Source: Flavobacteriales bacterium (GTDB lineage: Bacteria > Bacteroidota > Bacteroidia > Flavobacteriales_E > Vicingaceae). Taken from it: 64,000 bases of DNA. The DNA lies in NCBI GenBank assembly GCA_002401955.1, contig NVUQ01000001.1, forward strand, positions 1 through 64,000, given 5' to 3'. The notes under the pieces were generated by a model. The model made no database searches and was not told the origin of the DNA. It saw nothing but the letters and a program-made list of their open reading frames with translations. Numbering within the stretch: the stretch's first letter is position 1; each line of letters begins with the position of its first letter. A program made the position numbers and the translations under genes. Shown here piece after piece: positions 17,546-28,404 of the stretch.

Positions 17546-18223
17546 ATGTTCGATAAAGATGAATTCAGAAAGTATGCTACTAAGCATGCAGGTATAAGTA
17601 GTACAACTTACGATAAATATACTTCTATTTATGGGAATTATATTTCTCCAACAATTATTGAAGAAAGACAAATGAATGTAGCATCTATGGATGTGTTCTC
17701 TCGATTAATGATGGATAGAATTATTTTTCTTGGAGTAGGAATTAATGATCATGTTGCAAATATTATTCAAGCACAATTGTTGTTTTTAGAATCAGTTGAT
17801 GCAAAAAAAGACATTCAGATTTATTTAAATTCTCCTGGAGGATCTGTTTATGCAGGTTTAGGGATTTATGATACCATGCAATATATTACTCCCGATGTGG
17901 CAACAATTTGTACAGGAATGGCAGCCTCGATGGGTGCTGTTTTATTGTGTGCTGGAGCTGAAGGGAAAAGAACTGCTTTAAAACATGCTAGAGTAATGAT
18001 TCACCAACCAATGGGTGGAGCTCAAGGACAGGCAACGGATATGGAAATTACAGTAAAAGAAATTTTAAAGTTGAAGAAAGAACTTTACGAAATCATTTCA
18101 GATCATTCAGGGAAATCAATGAAGGAAGTTGAAAAAGATAGCGATAGAGATTACTGGATGACTGCCACAGAAGCAAAAGCCTACGGAATGATTGATGAAG
18201 TTTTAGTTAGAGAGAAAAAATAA
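17546..18223 (+). CDS. clpP: ATP-dependent Clp protease proteolytic subunit
   Basis: 225 residues. The serine protease signature GMAASMGAVLL contains catalytic Ser128, and ARVMIHQPMGG contains His153, giving the normal Ser-His spacing of 25. The oxyanion region NSPGGSVYAGL is also present. The N-terminus (about 30 residues) before ISPTIIEERQM is a propeptide-like extension. It forms the barrel protease that works with ClpX or ClpA. In most bacteria clpX follows directly; here eno follows and no Clp ATPase is in the window. Confidence 0.96.
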   Translation: MFDKDEFRKYATKHAGISSTTYDKYTSIYGNYISPTIIEERQMNVASMDVFSRLMMDRIIFLGVGINDHVANIIQAQLLFLESVDAKKDIQIYLNSPGGSVYAGLGIYDTMQYITPDVATICTGMAASMGAVLLCAGAEGKRTALKHARVMIHQPMGGAQGQATDMEITVKEILKLKKELYEIISDHSGKSMKEVEKDSDRDYWMTATEAKAYGMIDEVLVREKK

Positions 18224-18234
18224 ATTAATATTAG

Positions 18235-19590
<1,356 letters not shown>

Positions 19591-19592
19591 AG

Positions 19593-19630
19593 CTGTCAAC
19601 CTGAGCATGTTTTTCGATAAGAGAAAAAGC
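19593..19630. repeat. Fragment of dispersed repeat after eno
   Basis: TGTCAACCTGAGCATG followed by AAGCTTCTAAGA resembles the TGTCATCCTGAGC-type repeat that also appears at 14685-14830. Short and degraded. Confidence 0.4.
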
Positions 19631-19661
19631 TTCTAAGACTAAATAATTTATAAAAATAAAA

Positions 19662-19693
19662 AAACCATTTGTTAACTAACGGATGGTTTTTTT
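19662..19693 (+). terminator. Terminator after eno
   Basis: The stem AAACCATTTGTTA / TAACGGATGGTTT (two G-U pairs) is followed by a T run. Confidence 0.8.
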
Positions 19694-19746
19694 TATGTCT
19701 AAAAGTTTACAAAATCTGTTAATTAATTGCCATTTAGCTTTAATCA

Positions 19747-19778
19747 TTTGGAAAATCGTATTCTGATGATTATATTCG
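19747..19778 (+). promoter_or_regulatory. Promoter of citrate synthase
   Basis: TTTG at 19747-19750 and TATATTCG at 19771-19778 (one mismatch to TAnnTTTG) are 20 bp apart, which is the Bacteroidota spacing. Confidence 0.55.
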
Positions 19779-19829
19779 CAAGGCTCTGAAAATTCTCAGG
19801 GAGATTAACAAAAAAAAAGAGGTAGAAAA

Positions 19830-21116
19830 ATGGCAGAAGTAGCAAAATTAGAATTAGACGGAAAAGTATATGAATTCCCAGTAATTGAGGGTTCTGAAAA
19901 TGAAAAAGCAATTGATATTAGTAAGTTAAGAGGAATGACTGGCTATATTACAATTGATCCAGGATTTAAAAATACAGGTTCTACAAAAAGTGGAATTACG
20001 TTTTTAAATGGTGAAGAAGGAATTTTGCGTTACAGAGGTTATCCGATAGAACAATTAGCTGAAAAAGCTCAATTTTTAGAGGTAGCTTATTTGCTTATTT
20101 ATGGTGATCTGCCAACTGCTACAGAATATGCTGATTTTAAAGAAAATATTACAAAGCACACATTGATTCACGAAGATATGAGAATGTTCTTTGAAGCATA
20201 CCCAGCTAAAGCACATCCTATGGGGATTTTAGCTGCTTCATTAAGTACAATCTCTACTTTTTATCCAGAGTCGCAAGATCCAAACAGAGCTCAAGATGCC
20301 GTAGATTTAACAATCCATCGTTTAATGGCTAAGGTTCCAACATTGGCTGCTTGGGCATTTAAAAATGCAATGCGTCATCCAGTTGTTTATCCAAATAACA
20401 GATTAGATTATTGTGAGAATTTCCTAAACATGATGTTTTCAATGCCAACTGATGATTACAATGTTGACCCAATGATCGCAAAAGCATTAAATAAGCTTTT
20501 AATCTTGCATGCTGATCATGAGCAAAACTGTTCTACAGCAACGGTAAGAGTTGTAGGGTCTTCTCAAGCTAACTTATATACATCTATTGCAGCAGGAGTT
20601 TCTGCACTTTGGGGTCCATTACATGGTGGAGCCAATCAGGCTGTAATTGAAATGTTAGAGGCTATCAGAAATGATGGAGGAAACGTAGATAAGTGGATTA
20701 ATAAAGCTAAAGATAAAGAAGATCCGTTTAGATTAATGGGGTTCGGGCATAGGGTTTATAAGAATTTTGATCCAAGAGCAACTATTATTAAAAAAGCTGC
20801 TGATGATGTATTAAATGCTTTAGGTGTTGATGATCCAGTATTAGATATTGCAAGAAAATTAGAAGAAGTTGCTTTAAATGATGAGTATTTCAAATCAAGA
20901 GGATTGTATCCAAATGTTGATTTTTACTCAGGAATTATTTACAGAGCTTTAGGAATTCCTACAGAAATGTTTACTGTAATGTTTGCTTTAGGAAGATTGC
21001 CAGGTTGGATTGCTCAATGGAAAGAAATGGTTGAAGACGGTGCTCCAATTGGAAGGCCAAGACAAGTTTATACAGGTGCAACAGATAGAGATTTTGTTGA
21101 TATCGCAAATAGATAA
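19830..21116 (+). CDS. gltA: Citrate synthase
   Basis: This 428-residue type II (long-form) citrate synthase condenses acetyl-CoA with oxaloacetate at the entry to the TCA cycle. Visible are YRGYPIEQLAE, the active-site histidine phrases LHADHEQNCST and WGPLHGGANQAV, the signature GFGHRVYKNFDPR and the catalytic-Asp region YPNVDFYSGIIYRALG. The N-terminal 50 residues (ELDGKVYEFPVIEG) are the typical extra domain of this form. Monocistronic, with its own promoter and terminator. Confidence 0.97.
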   Translation: MAEVAKLELDGKVYEFPVIEGSENEKAIDISKLRGMTGYITIDPGFKNTGSTKSGITFLNGEEGILRYRGYPIEQLAEKAQFLEVAYLLIYGDLPTATEYADFKENITKHTLIHEDMRMFFEAYPAKAHPMGILAASLSTISTFYPESQDPNRAQDAVDLTIHRLMAKVPTLAAWAFKNAMRHPVVYPNNRLDYCENFLNMMFSMPTDDYNVDPMIAKALNKLLILHADHEQNCSTATVRVVGSSQANLYTSIAAGVSALWGPLHGGANQAVIEMLEAIRNDGGNVDKWINKAKDKEDPFRLMGFGHRVYKNFDPRATIIKKAADDVLNALGVDDPVLDIARKLEEVALNDEYFKSRGLYPNVDFYSGIIYRALGIPTEMFTVMFALGRLPGWIAQWKEMVEDGAPIGRPRQVYTGATDRDFVDIANR

Positions 21117-21137
21117 ATTATTTTATTTTTTAATAAT

Positions 21138-21167
21138 AAAAGCTGTTCCAACGAACAGCTTTTTTTT
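21138..21167 (+). terminator. Terminator after gltA
   Basis: A perfect 11-bp stem AAAAGCTGTTC / GAACAGCTTTT with loop CAAC is followed by T. Confidence 0.9.
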
Positions 21168-21221
21168 GCCGTTTATGTAAATAATTTTCTCTTTCATTTT
21201 ATAAAAAATTATATTTGAGCA

Positions 21222-22172
21222 ATGGATTTATTGCAAGTAAAAAGAGTTTATAAAAGTTATGCTGATCATCAGGCTTTGCATAATATTTCTTTGCATATTA
21301 AAAAGCAAAGTATTTTTGGATTGCTTGGTCCTAATGGAGCAGGAAAAACTACTCTAATTCGTATTATCAATCAAATTACTGGACCCGATAAAGGAGAAGT
21401 TTTTTTTGAGAAAGAAAAATTAGCACCAAAACACATTTCACAAATTGGTTATTTACCAGAAGAAAGAGGTTTGTATAAAAAGATGAAAGTGGGTGAGCAA
21501 GCATTGTATTTGGCTCAGCTAAAAGGAATGGATAGAGGTGAAGCAAAATACAAACTAAATCAATGGTTCGAGAAGTTCGAAATTAACGAATGGTGGGATA
21601 AAAAAGTGGAAGAGTTGTCTAAAGGTATGGCTCAAAAAGTTCAATTTATTACCACTGTTTTACACGAACCTAAACTGTTAATATTAGATGAGCCTTTTTC
21701 TGGATTTGATCCAATTAATACGAATTTGATTAAAAAAGAAATTTTAGAGCTGAGAGAAAAAGGCTCAACCATTATTTTTTCTACACATAATATGGAATCG
21801 GTAGAAGAAATTTGTGATGACATTGCCCTGATTAATAAATCTAAAAAAATATTAGAAGGTAAAGTTGTTGATATTAAAGAAGCTTATAAATCTAATGTGT
21901 TTGAAATTGTGTTTGTTGGAAATATGATTGCTTTTTCTACTGCATTATGGACAGCCTTTGAGATTTTAGATAAAAAGCAAGTTGACAATAGGATTCATGT
22001 GAAAATTAGAGCTAGTAAATCGAGCGATGTAAATGAATTGCTTCAGTTAATTGTTACTAAAGTTCAAGTAATTTCTGTTCATGAAATTGCTCCAAGTATG
22101 AATGATATTTTTATTCAGAAAGTTCAAGAAGTAATGCCAGAGACAATGGAAGAGGAGGTTGTAGGTGAATAA
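21222..22172 (+). CDS. ABC transporter ATP-binding protein (NatA-like)
   Basis: This 316-residue ATPase has Walker A LGPNGAGKTT (residues 35-44), the ABC signature LSKGMAQK, Walker B LLILDEPFSGFDP and the switch histidine in FSTHNMESVEE. The C-terminal 90 residues form the extra domain typical of NatA/DrrA-type exporters. It overlaps the permease gene by 8 bp, so the two form one ABC-2 transporter. In Bacillus the NatAB pair exports sodium, but homologues carry other things; the substrate here is open. Confidence 0.92.
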   Translation: MDLLQVKRVYKSYADHQALHNISLHIKKQSIFGLLGPNGAGKTTLIRIINQITGPDKGEVFFEKEKLAPKHISQIGYLPEERGLYKKMKVGEQALYLAQLKGMDRGEAKYKLNQWFEKFEINEWWDKKVEELSKGMAQKVQFITTVLHEPKLLILDEPFSGFDPINTNLIKKEILELREKGSTIIFSTHNMESVEEICDDIALINKSKKILEGKVVDIKEAYKSNVFEIVFVGNMIAFSTALWTAFEILDKKQVDNRIHVKIRASKSSDVNELLQLIVTKVQVISVHEIAPSMNDIFIQKVQEVMPETMEEEVVGE

Positions 22173-23469
22173 AATTAAATTAATAATAATAAGAGAGTAT
22201 TTAACGAGAGTTAAAAAGAAGTCGTTTATTATCATGACTTTGATAGGGCCATTGTTAATGGCAGGTTTAATGATTATTCCGGGTTGGTTAATGATGAGGG
22301 ATAAAGATATGCAACGAATTGAGGTGGTTGATGAAACTGAACTTTTTATCAATCAATTTGAAAATACAACAGAATTACAATTTAAGCATGAATTTAGAAG
22401 TATAGAACAAGCCAAAGCAAATTTATACAATGATGTTTATACTTCAATCCTTCACATCAAGAGTGTGGAAAAGAATTCTGAAGTGACCATGTATTACAAA
22501 AAACAGCCTGGTATGATGACCATTGCTAAAATTGAAAAAACTGTAGAGAGTGTAATTCGAAGCAATGAAATTCAGCGTAGATTTAAAATAAACAAAGAGG
22601 AGTTGTTAGAAATACAGCCGAATATAACTGTTAAGCCAATATCAGTTGATGCTGATGGTGCAGAAGAATCTAAAAATGTAGGAGCAAGTACTGGAATTGG
22701 ATTTTTTGGAGCTATTCTAATTTATTTTTTCATCTTTATGTATGGTGTTCAAATTATGAGAGGAGTTATTGAGGAAAAGACCAGTAGAATAGTAGAAATT
22801 ATTATTTCATCGGTAAAACCGTTTCAATTAATGATGGGTAAAATTGTTGGAATAGCTCTGGTAGGTTTAACACAGTTTCTGTTGTGGTCTATACTAACTG
22901 GAGTAATATATGTGGTTGTAATGAGTGTTTTAGGGATTGATCCATCAACAGTTTCACAAGCTAATGAAATGATGGAGGGTGTAGATGTTCCGGGTATGTC
23001 TGATAATGTGCTTGTTTCTTCCATTAATGAAATTAAGTCTTTACCATTGTTGCAAATATTTATCTCATTTATATTTTATTTTTTAGGGGGTTACTTATTG
23101 TATGGGGCATTATTAGCAGCAGTTGGCTCTGCAGTAGATAGTGAGGCTGATACACAGCAGTTTATGTTGCCGATAACTATGCCGTTAATATTTTCATTTG
23201 TAGTTGCTCAAACGGTAATGGAAAATCCAGATGGAACGATGGCTTTTTGGCTTTCTATAATTCCGTTTACTTCTCCAGTTATTATGATGGTAAGAATACC
23301 TTTTGGAGGTGTAGAAACATGGGAGCTATTACTTTCAATGTTTTTATTGATTTTAGGATTTCTAGGAACCACTTGGGTAGCAGCAAAAATATACCGCACA
23401 GGAATATTAATGTATGGTAAAAAAGTAACCTATAAAGAGCTGTGGAAATGGCTTTTTTATAAAGGATAA
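22165..23469 (+). CDS. ABC-2 type transporter permease (NatB-like)
   Basis: 434 residues. One N-terminal membrane segment (about 22-42) is followed by a large extracytoplasmic domain (about 45-175) and then roughly five to six membrane helices, the usual NatB/YhaP plan. The motif EEKTSRIVEIIISSVKPFQLMMGKI after the second helix is the coupling helix region of this family. It pairs with the ATPase upstream (8-bp overlap). A roughly 75-bp spacer with low-complexity repeats separates it from the sigma-54 regulator. Confidence 0.92.
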   Translation: MNKIKLIIIREYLTRVKKKSFIIMTLIGPLLMAGLMIIPGWLMMRDKDMQRIEVVDETELFINQFENTTELQFKHEFRSIEQAKANLYNDVYTSILHIKSVEKNSEVTMYYKKQPGMMTIAKIEKTVESVIRSNEIQRRFKINKEELLEIQPNITVKPISVDADGAEESKNVGASTGIGFFGAILIYFFIFMYGVQIMRGVIEEKTSRIVEIIISSVKPFQLMMGKIVGIALVGLTQFLLWSILTGVIYVVVMSVLGIDPSTVSQANEMMEGVDVPGMSDNVLVSSINEIKSLPLLQIFISFIFYFLGGYLLYGALLAAVGSAVDSEADTQQFMLPITMPLIFSFVVAQTVMENPDGTMAFWLSIIPFTSPVIMMVRIPFGGVETWELLLSMFLLILGFLGTTWVAAKIYRTGILMYGKKVTYKELWKWLFYKG

Positions 23470-23472
23470 ATT

Positions 23473-23544
23473 GTGGCTTGTTGTTTGTTGTCGTTTGCTT
23501 GTAAATTGGCTAGACACTAACAATCAAAAACTAACAACTAAAAT
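23473..23544. repeat. Low-complexity spacer before the sigma-54 regulator
   Basis: TTGTTGTTTGTTGTCG on the left is loosely complementary to ACTAACAATC and ACTAACAACTA on the right, ending directly at the next ATG. It is the same kind of spacer as at 18236-18300. Confidence 0.5.
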
Positions 23545-24714
23545 ATGGCTAGTATATTAATTATAGATGACGAAAGACCAATAAGGAATACTCTAAAAGA
23601 AATTTTAGAGTACGAAAAATTTAAGGTAGATGAAGCAGAGGATGGTCAGGCTGGTTTAGAGAAAATTAAAGCAGGTAAATATGATTTAATCATGTGTGAT
23701 ATTAAGATGCCAAAAATGGATGGTATTGAGGTGTTAGAAGCAGCAGTTAATCAAGGGATAGATACGCCAATTGTAATGATTTCTGGCCATGGAACCATAG
23801 AAACAGCTGTAGAAGCATTAAAGAAAGGTGCTTACGATTTTATTTCTAAACCATTGGATTTAAATCGCTTATTGGTTACGGTTCGTAATGCGATAGATAG
23901 AAAAGAGTTGGTTCAAGAAACCAAAAAATTAAGAAGAAAAGTAAGTGCAGGAAAAGGACAGACTGAAATCGTTGGAGAATCAGAAGGGATTCTTCATGTA
24001 AAAGAAATGATTGATAAAGTTGCTCCGAGCGATGCTAGAGTATTAATTACTGGAGCTAATGGCACTGGTAAAGAATTAGTTGCTCGTAGTTTGCATGAGA
24101 AATCAGATAGAAATAAACAGCCTTTTGTTGAGGTTAACTGTGCGGCAATTCCATCAGAATTGATAGAGAGTGAATTGTTTGGTCATGAAAAAGGGGCTTT
24201 TACATCTGCTATAAAGCAACGTAAAGGTTGTTTTGAACAGGCCGAAGGTGGAACTCTTTTTATGGATGAGATTGGAGATATGAGTCTTTCTGCCCAAGCT
24301 AAAGTGTTAAGAGCTTTGCAAGAGAGTAGAATAACCCGTGTAGGAGGAGAAAAGGAGATTAAAGTTAATGTTAGAATATTAGCAGCAACAAATAAAGACT
24401 TGGTAAAAGAAATTGCAGCAGGTAATTTTAGAGAGGATTTATACCATCGTTTAAGTGTTATTTTGGTTCACGTTCCGTCTTTAAATGATCGAAAAAATGA
24501 TATTCCTATTTTGGCAGAATACTTTTTAAATCAACTTTCTCAAGATCATGGTAGAGATATTGAGTTTGATGCTAAAGCTTTGGAAGAACTCAAAAATGTG
24601 GACTGGACAGGTAACATTCGTGAGCTAAGAAACATCGTAGAGCGTCTAATTATCCTGTGCGATAAAACAATTACTGCTGCAGATATTAAAATGTATGCTA
24701 ACCCTAAGGGATAG
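23545..24714 (+). CDS. Sigma-54-dependent response regulator lacking a DNA-binding domain
   Basis: 389 residues. An N-terminal receiver domain has its phospho-acceptor Asp52 in IMCDIKMPKMDG, followed by an AAA+ domain (about 145-370) with GANGTGKE, Walker B GTLFMDEIGDM and the sigma-54 contact loop GAFTSA (consensus GAFTGA). The protein ends soon after the AAA+ lid (WTGNIRELRNIVERL), so the Fis-type helix-turn-helix of NtrC-like proteins is missing. It may act from solution on sigma-54 holoenzyme or pair with another DNA-binding protein. No histidine kinase lies next to it. Confidence 0.93.
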   Translation: MASILIIDDERPIRNTLKEILEYEKFKVDEAEDGQAGLEKIKAGKYDLIMCDIKMPKMDGIEVLEAAVNQGIDTPIVMISGHGTIETAVEALKKGAYDFISKPLDLNRLLVTVRNAIDRKELVQETKKLRRKVSAGKGQTEIVGESEGILHVKEMIDKVAPSDARVLITGANGTGKELVARSLHEKSDRNKQPFVEVNCAAIPSELIESELFGHEKGAFTSAIKQRKGCFEQAEGGTLFMDEIGDMSLSAQAKVLRALQESRITRVGGEKEIKVNVRILAATNKDLVKEIAAGNFREDLYHRLSVILVHVPSLNDRKNDIPILAEYFLNQLSQDHGRDIEFDAKALEELKNVDWTGNIRELRNIVERLIILCDKTITAADIKMYANPKG

Positions 24715-25252
24715 GTCTTAAACTTACTTCTGTTGTTTCTAGTAATATTTTTTCTTGTTCCAATATGATTTTTTCTTGTTTTTTGAGCATTTGTTCTGTG
24801 TATTTTGGGGCAAAGTCAAAATCTTGTAACTTTTCATTATATTCTATTCGGGTTATCGGAAAATCTAGGTCACTATAGTCAATTCCGTCAATATTTTGTA
24901 ACATTATTACTTCTAAGTTGAAGGGTTTAATGTTAATTGTTTTAGAGTTGGTTCTTGTGTCAAATAAAAACCTCTTAGTTATAAAGTTTTCTTTTTCAAA
25001 TTCTAGAACTGTATAAGAGTTTTCGGGGATGATAATTTCAAATTTCCCTTTTTTATTAGTGCTATAAGTATATAGTTTTTTATTGTATTCATAAATATGA
25101 ATTTTAACTTTGTTTAAACGACTTTTTTCAAAATGTTCAGTGGTGCTAGTAATTCCTTTTATTATGATTTTACTTTCTTCGCTCAAAGAATTTGATTGAG
25201 CAGATAAAATGATGCTTGTTAATAGGAATAGGCTTGTGATTGGTTTTTTCAT
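24704..25252 (-). CDS. Exported protein with carboxypeptidase-regulatory-like fold
   Basis: 182 residues. A signal peptide (residues 1-20, ending ILSAQS) is followed by a beta-rich segment (about 28-115) with the pattern KVKIHIYEYNKK, TNKKGKFEIIIPENSY, which resembles CarboxypepD-regulatory-like domains of Bacteroidota surface proteins. The C-terminus is helical and charged (QEKIILEQEKILLE). Its 3' end overlaps the convergent sigma-54 regulator by 11 bp. No specific function can be given. Confidence 0.7.
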   Translation of the reverse strand: MKKPITSLFLLTSIILSAQSNSLSEESKIIIKGITSTTEHFEKSRLNKVKIHIYEYNKKLYTYSTNKKGKFEIIIPENSYTVLEFEKENFITKRFLFDTRTNSKTINIKPFNLEVIMLQNIDGIDYSDLDFPITRIEYNEKLQDFDFAPKYTEQMLKKQEKIILEQEKILLETTEVSLRPIP

Positions 25253-25568
25253 CTTGTTGTTTTTTTTTGGTTTTAGTTATGTACTAAATTAGAGTCGCAC
25301 ATAGGGTGTCGCAAGAGTTGAATTACCGTTTTTGATTTGGGTGAATTAACTTAGTTAGGAGGGAGATAAGGGTGGTGAAAGAGTAGAAATAATCTTTTTA
25401 AATGAGTATTATTGATGATGTTGGATGAGGTAGAATAATACCGATTTGTAATCAAAATGCCCGATAATTTCGTTATTCTCATTCTCTGGCTTTGATTATC
25501 TATCGGCATTATAGAAAAACCATTGTTGGGTGTTTTGAAATTAAATTGGTATAACTTATAGTTCTACT
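25253..25568. other. Intergenic region, nothing recognised
   Basis: About 316 bp with no ORF of interest, no clear promoter box and no strong hairpin with a T run. It separates two minus-strand genes for exported proteins. Confidence 0.5.
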
Positions 25569-28220
25569 TTAACGCAATAAATTAAGCTGTCCAGTCCGTT
25601 CGTGTATTTTAAAATCAATTGTTTTTAGTTTAATTCTCCAAGTGTAAACTTCTGTTGGTGATGGTTGACCTTTGAAAGTTCCATCCCATTTACTTGTAAC
25701 ATTACGTGATTGAAATAAAAGCTCTCCCCACCTGTCATATATAGAGAAGGTGTACCCTTCAGCATCAAGCCCTCTTAATACTGGAAAGAAGTAATCGTTT
25801 AATCCATCACCATTAGGTGTAAAAGTATTAGGGACAATGAATAAAAAATCAGGTTTAATCCAAATTTCTTGAGAGGAGCTATCTTTACAGTTGAATTCAT
25901 TTATTACAAATTGTTCAAACAGATAATGACCAGACTCCATGTAAGAGTAGTCAACCTGTCGATCTGTATATACGTTGCCATCTCCAAAGTGAAATTCTTG
26001 AAAAAACACTCCAGATTGATCTTCAGCTGTGATAACATGGTTTAAGAAATATGTCTCAACAGGGTTGATAATAAATTTAGATTCAGGCTTAGGATTTACA
26101 GTAATTAAGTTGTTTAATAACAGAGTGTTGGTGTCTATACATCCAGAGTTAGTTATTATAGTTAATGAAACATCAAAAATTCCTGGATTTAAATAAGTGT
26201 GTGTTGGATTTGATGATGAGGAAGTGTTTCCATCACCAAAATCCCAATGATAAGAAAGAGGGCTCCAAGAAAAAGAATCGTCTTCAAACGATGTTGAAAA
26301 GGGCTGGCATCCAGCTTTAGCTAATAAAGTGAAATTTGCTTTTGGTAGGGGAAAAACAAATAAAGTGTCATGATATGAACTTGAACAACCATAGTTTTGA
26401 ATGGTTAAACTTACGGCATGAGAACCAGTATCTGAAAATGAAACTTGTGTCTGTGCCCCTGTAGATGTTGTAGGGACTCCTGATGGTCCGTAATTCCAAT
26501 TTATAATAGCTGTTGAATTAAAATTTCCTAAAGCATTCAATGTAAAACTATTGTTAGGGAAGCATTGTGTTGCTTGAGGAGTAAATGTGCCAACCAGCGC
26601 TGGATAAACATTGTAAATATTAAGTGTAGTATCATAACAAACACCTTGTTGGCTTGCAATGAGGGATACGTTATAAATCCCGCTATCAGCATAATTGTGA
26701 GTTGGAGCGATTAAATTATTGATAGTAGATCCATCATCGAAATCCCAAAAATAGTGAGTAGCGTTATTGCTGTTATTGTTGAAAGAGACATTAAGTCCAT
26801 CACAAAAAATAGTTTGAGGAGAAAAAATTGCTGTTGGATTATCTAAAATAGTAATAGTATCAATATAGTTTTTATTACAACCATGGTTTTTAATGGTTAG
26901 TTCAATGGGGTATGAGCCTAGAGAGGCAAACGAGACATTAACAGTATCTCCCGTAGTTGTATTTGAAGTAGCGGAACTTCCAAAAACCCAAGAGATACTA
27001 TCTGTAGGGTTGCTACCGATAGCACTTAGTTCAAACACATTATTTAATAAACATTGATCATCTGGAGAATTAAAAAAAGGTGTGATGTCTTCATGAATCG
27101 TGTATTCATGAAAAATAGTATCAGCACAAAAATAACCAGGATTAGCAATTAGCATGATGTTGAATGTGCCAGTATCTGAAAAAGTGTGGATAGGACTCCA
27201 TAATAATGAGGTGTCAGCATTGATAGAGAGTTCTCCAAAATCCCAAAAGGAAAGAGAAGTGTTGAGGCTAGAGTTTTGAAACTGGACAGTTGTGCCAGTG
27301 CAAAAATCAGTTTGCACAGGAAAATCAGCAACTGTATTTACTTGACAACTCATAACAACAAGTAAAAAATCTCGGTTAATTTCATTGAGGTAAACACCGT
27401 TTCTATATTCTTTTACTTTAATACCAAACGTGTAAAAACCAGCAGAAGTAGGTGTTCCTGAAAGTAAACCTGTCTGGGGATCTATTGTGAATTGAGGGTT
27501 TGCATCTATTTGATAATTGGTAGAGTACCCTGTATTCCAGGTTATATTTGAATAAGGGGGAGGGCTTGTTGGTGAAGGAGCTGGATTGTTGATGCTACCT
27601 CCGTTAAGAACATCGGCAAATTCATAGAGTAATGAATCTCCATCAGGATCATTTGCACTTAAATCATAATCAAATTGATAACCCATACACATTATGGTAG
27701 GGGGAGTATTGTTAAATTTTGGACTGTTGTTACAGCTGGCTAAACTAGGGTCGGGAATATGAACCTTATAAGTTGATCCCATGGTTGATGGAGAAACAAT
27801 GTTGATGGCATTGCTATTTCTGCAGCAGCGTTGATACACAACCTCAAGCCCGCCAGCTGATGGTGCTATAGTTGTGGTAAAAGTGTATTCGGCTCTTTGT
27901 ATACAAACATTAGGGGGGGATATTAAACAAGGGTTATTAATGATTATTGGAACATTACTGGTGCTCGTTTGTGGAACCATTTCTGTGCTGATAAGTTGTC
28001 CTCCTGCATTAAAAATAGAAATGGGAGCATTTATATCAAATGGGGTAGCAGCTGAGCAGTCTCGATATACTGTGAGGGTGATTCTGTAAAAATTATTACT
28101 CAAACATTCGTAAAACATCGAACCCCCCACTAAGTGAGATGCATTTGCTGCGGGTTTTGCCATAAAAAAAATGACAAAAAGAAACAAAAACCTAGTAATA
28201 TAGTTAACATACTTTTGCAT
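25569..28220 (-). CDS. Large PKD-repeat surface protein with gliding-type (T9SS type B) C-terminus
   Basis: 883 residues from the second in-frame ATG (the frame is open to 28244). A signal peptide ends near AANASHLVGG. A 250-residue N-terminal region with ITLTVYRDC and SLLYEFAD follows, as in many gliding-associated proteins, and then about six PKD-like units (phrases such as WDFDDG, HWDFGDGN, FHFGDGN). The last 85 residues, from FIVPNTFTPNGDGLND through FSIYDRWGELLF to the end, are the gliding-motility-associated C-terminal domain that targets cargo to the type IX secretion system. It is probably a surface adhesin-like protein. Confidence 0.92.
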   Translation of the reverse strand: MQKYVNYITRFLFLFVIFFMAKPAANASHLVGGSMFYECLSNNFYRITLTVYRDCSAATPFDINAPISIFNAGGQLISTEMVPQTSTSNVPIIINNPCLISPPNVCIQRAEYTFTTTIAPSAGGLEVVYQRCCRNSNAINIVSPSTMGSTYKVHIPDPSLASCNNSPKFNNTPPTIMCMGYQFDYDLSANDPDGDSLLYEFADVLNGGSINNPAPSPTSPPPYSNITWNTGYSTNYQIDANPQFTIDPQTGLLSGTPTSAGFYTFGIKVKEYRNGVYLNEINRDFLLVVMSCQVNTVADFPVQTDFCTGTTVQFQNSSLNTSLSFWDFGELSINADTSLLWSPIHTFSDTGTFNIMLIANPGYFCADTIFHEYTIHEDITPFFNSPDDQCLLNNVFELSAIGSNPTDSISWVFGSSATSNTTTGDTVNVSFASLGSYPIELTIKNHGCNKNYIDTITILDNPTAIFSPQTIFCDGLNVSFNNNSNNATHYFWDFDDGSTINNLIAPTHNYADSGIYNVSLIASQQGVCYDTTLNIYNVYPALVGTFTPQATQCFPNNSFTLNALGNFNSTAIINWNYGPSGVPTTSTGAQTQVSFSDTGSHAVSLTIQNYGCSSSYHDTLFVFPLPKANFTLLAKAGCQPFSTSFEDDSFSWSPLSYHWDFGDGNTSSSSNPTHTYLNPGIFDVSLTIITNSGCIDTNTLLLNNLITVNPKPESKFIINPVETYFLNHVITAEDQSGVFFQEFHFGDGNVYTDRQVDYSYMESGHYLFEQFVINEFNCKDSSSQEIWIKPDFLFIVPNTFTPNGDGLNDYFFPVLRGLDAEGYTFSIYDRWGELLFQSRNVTSKWDGTFKGQPSPTEVYTWRIKLKTIDFKIHERTGQLNLLR

Positions 28221-28404
28221 AAAGGATAAAGTGTTAGTGGCCATAAAGATAGGAGATAGTTAAGTCACTTTTTTCTATATGCAGACACCTTTTGTTAAAG
28301 GTGTTAATTCATGTTTTAAAGGTGATAATTCTTATTTTAACGGTTAAAATTCTTGTCTTTTTAGAGTAGCTATTTTAATTTAACGCGATTTTTTGAAGTG
28401 CTTC

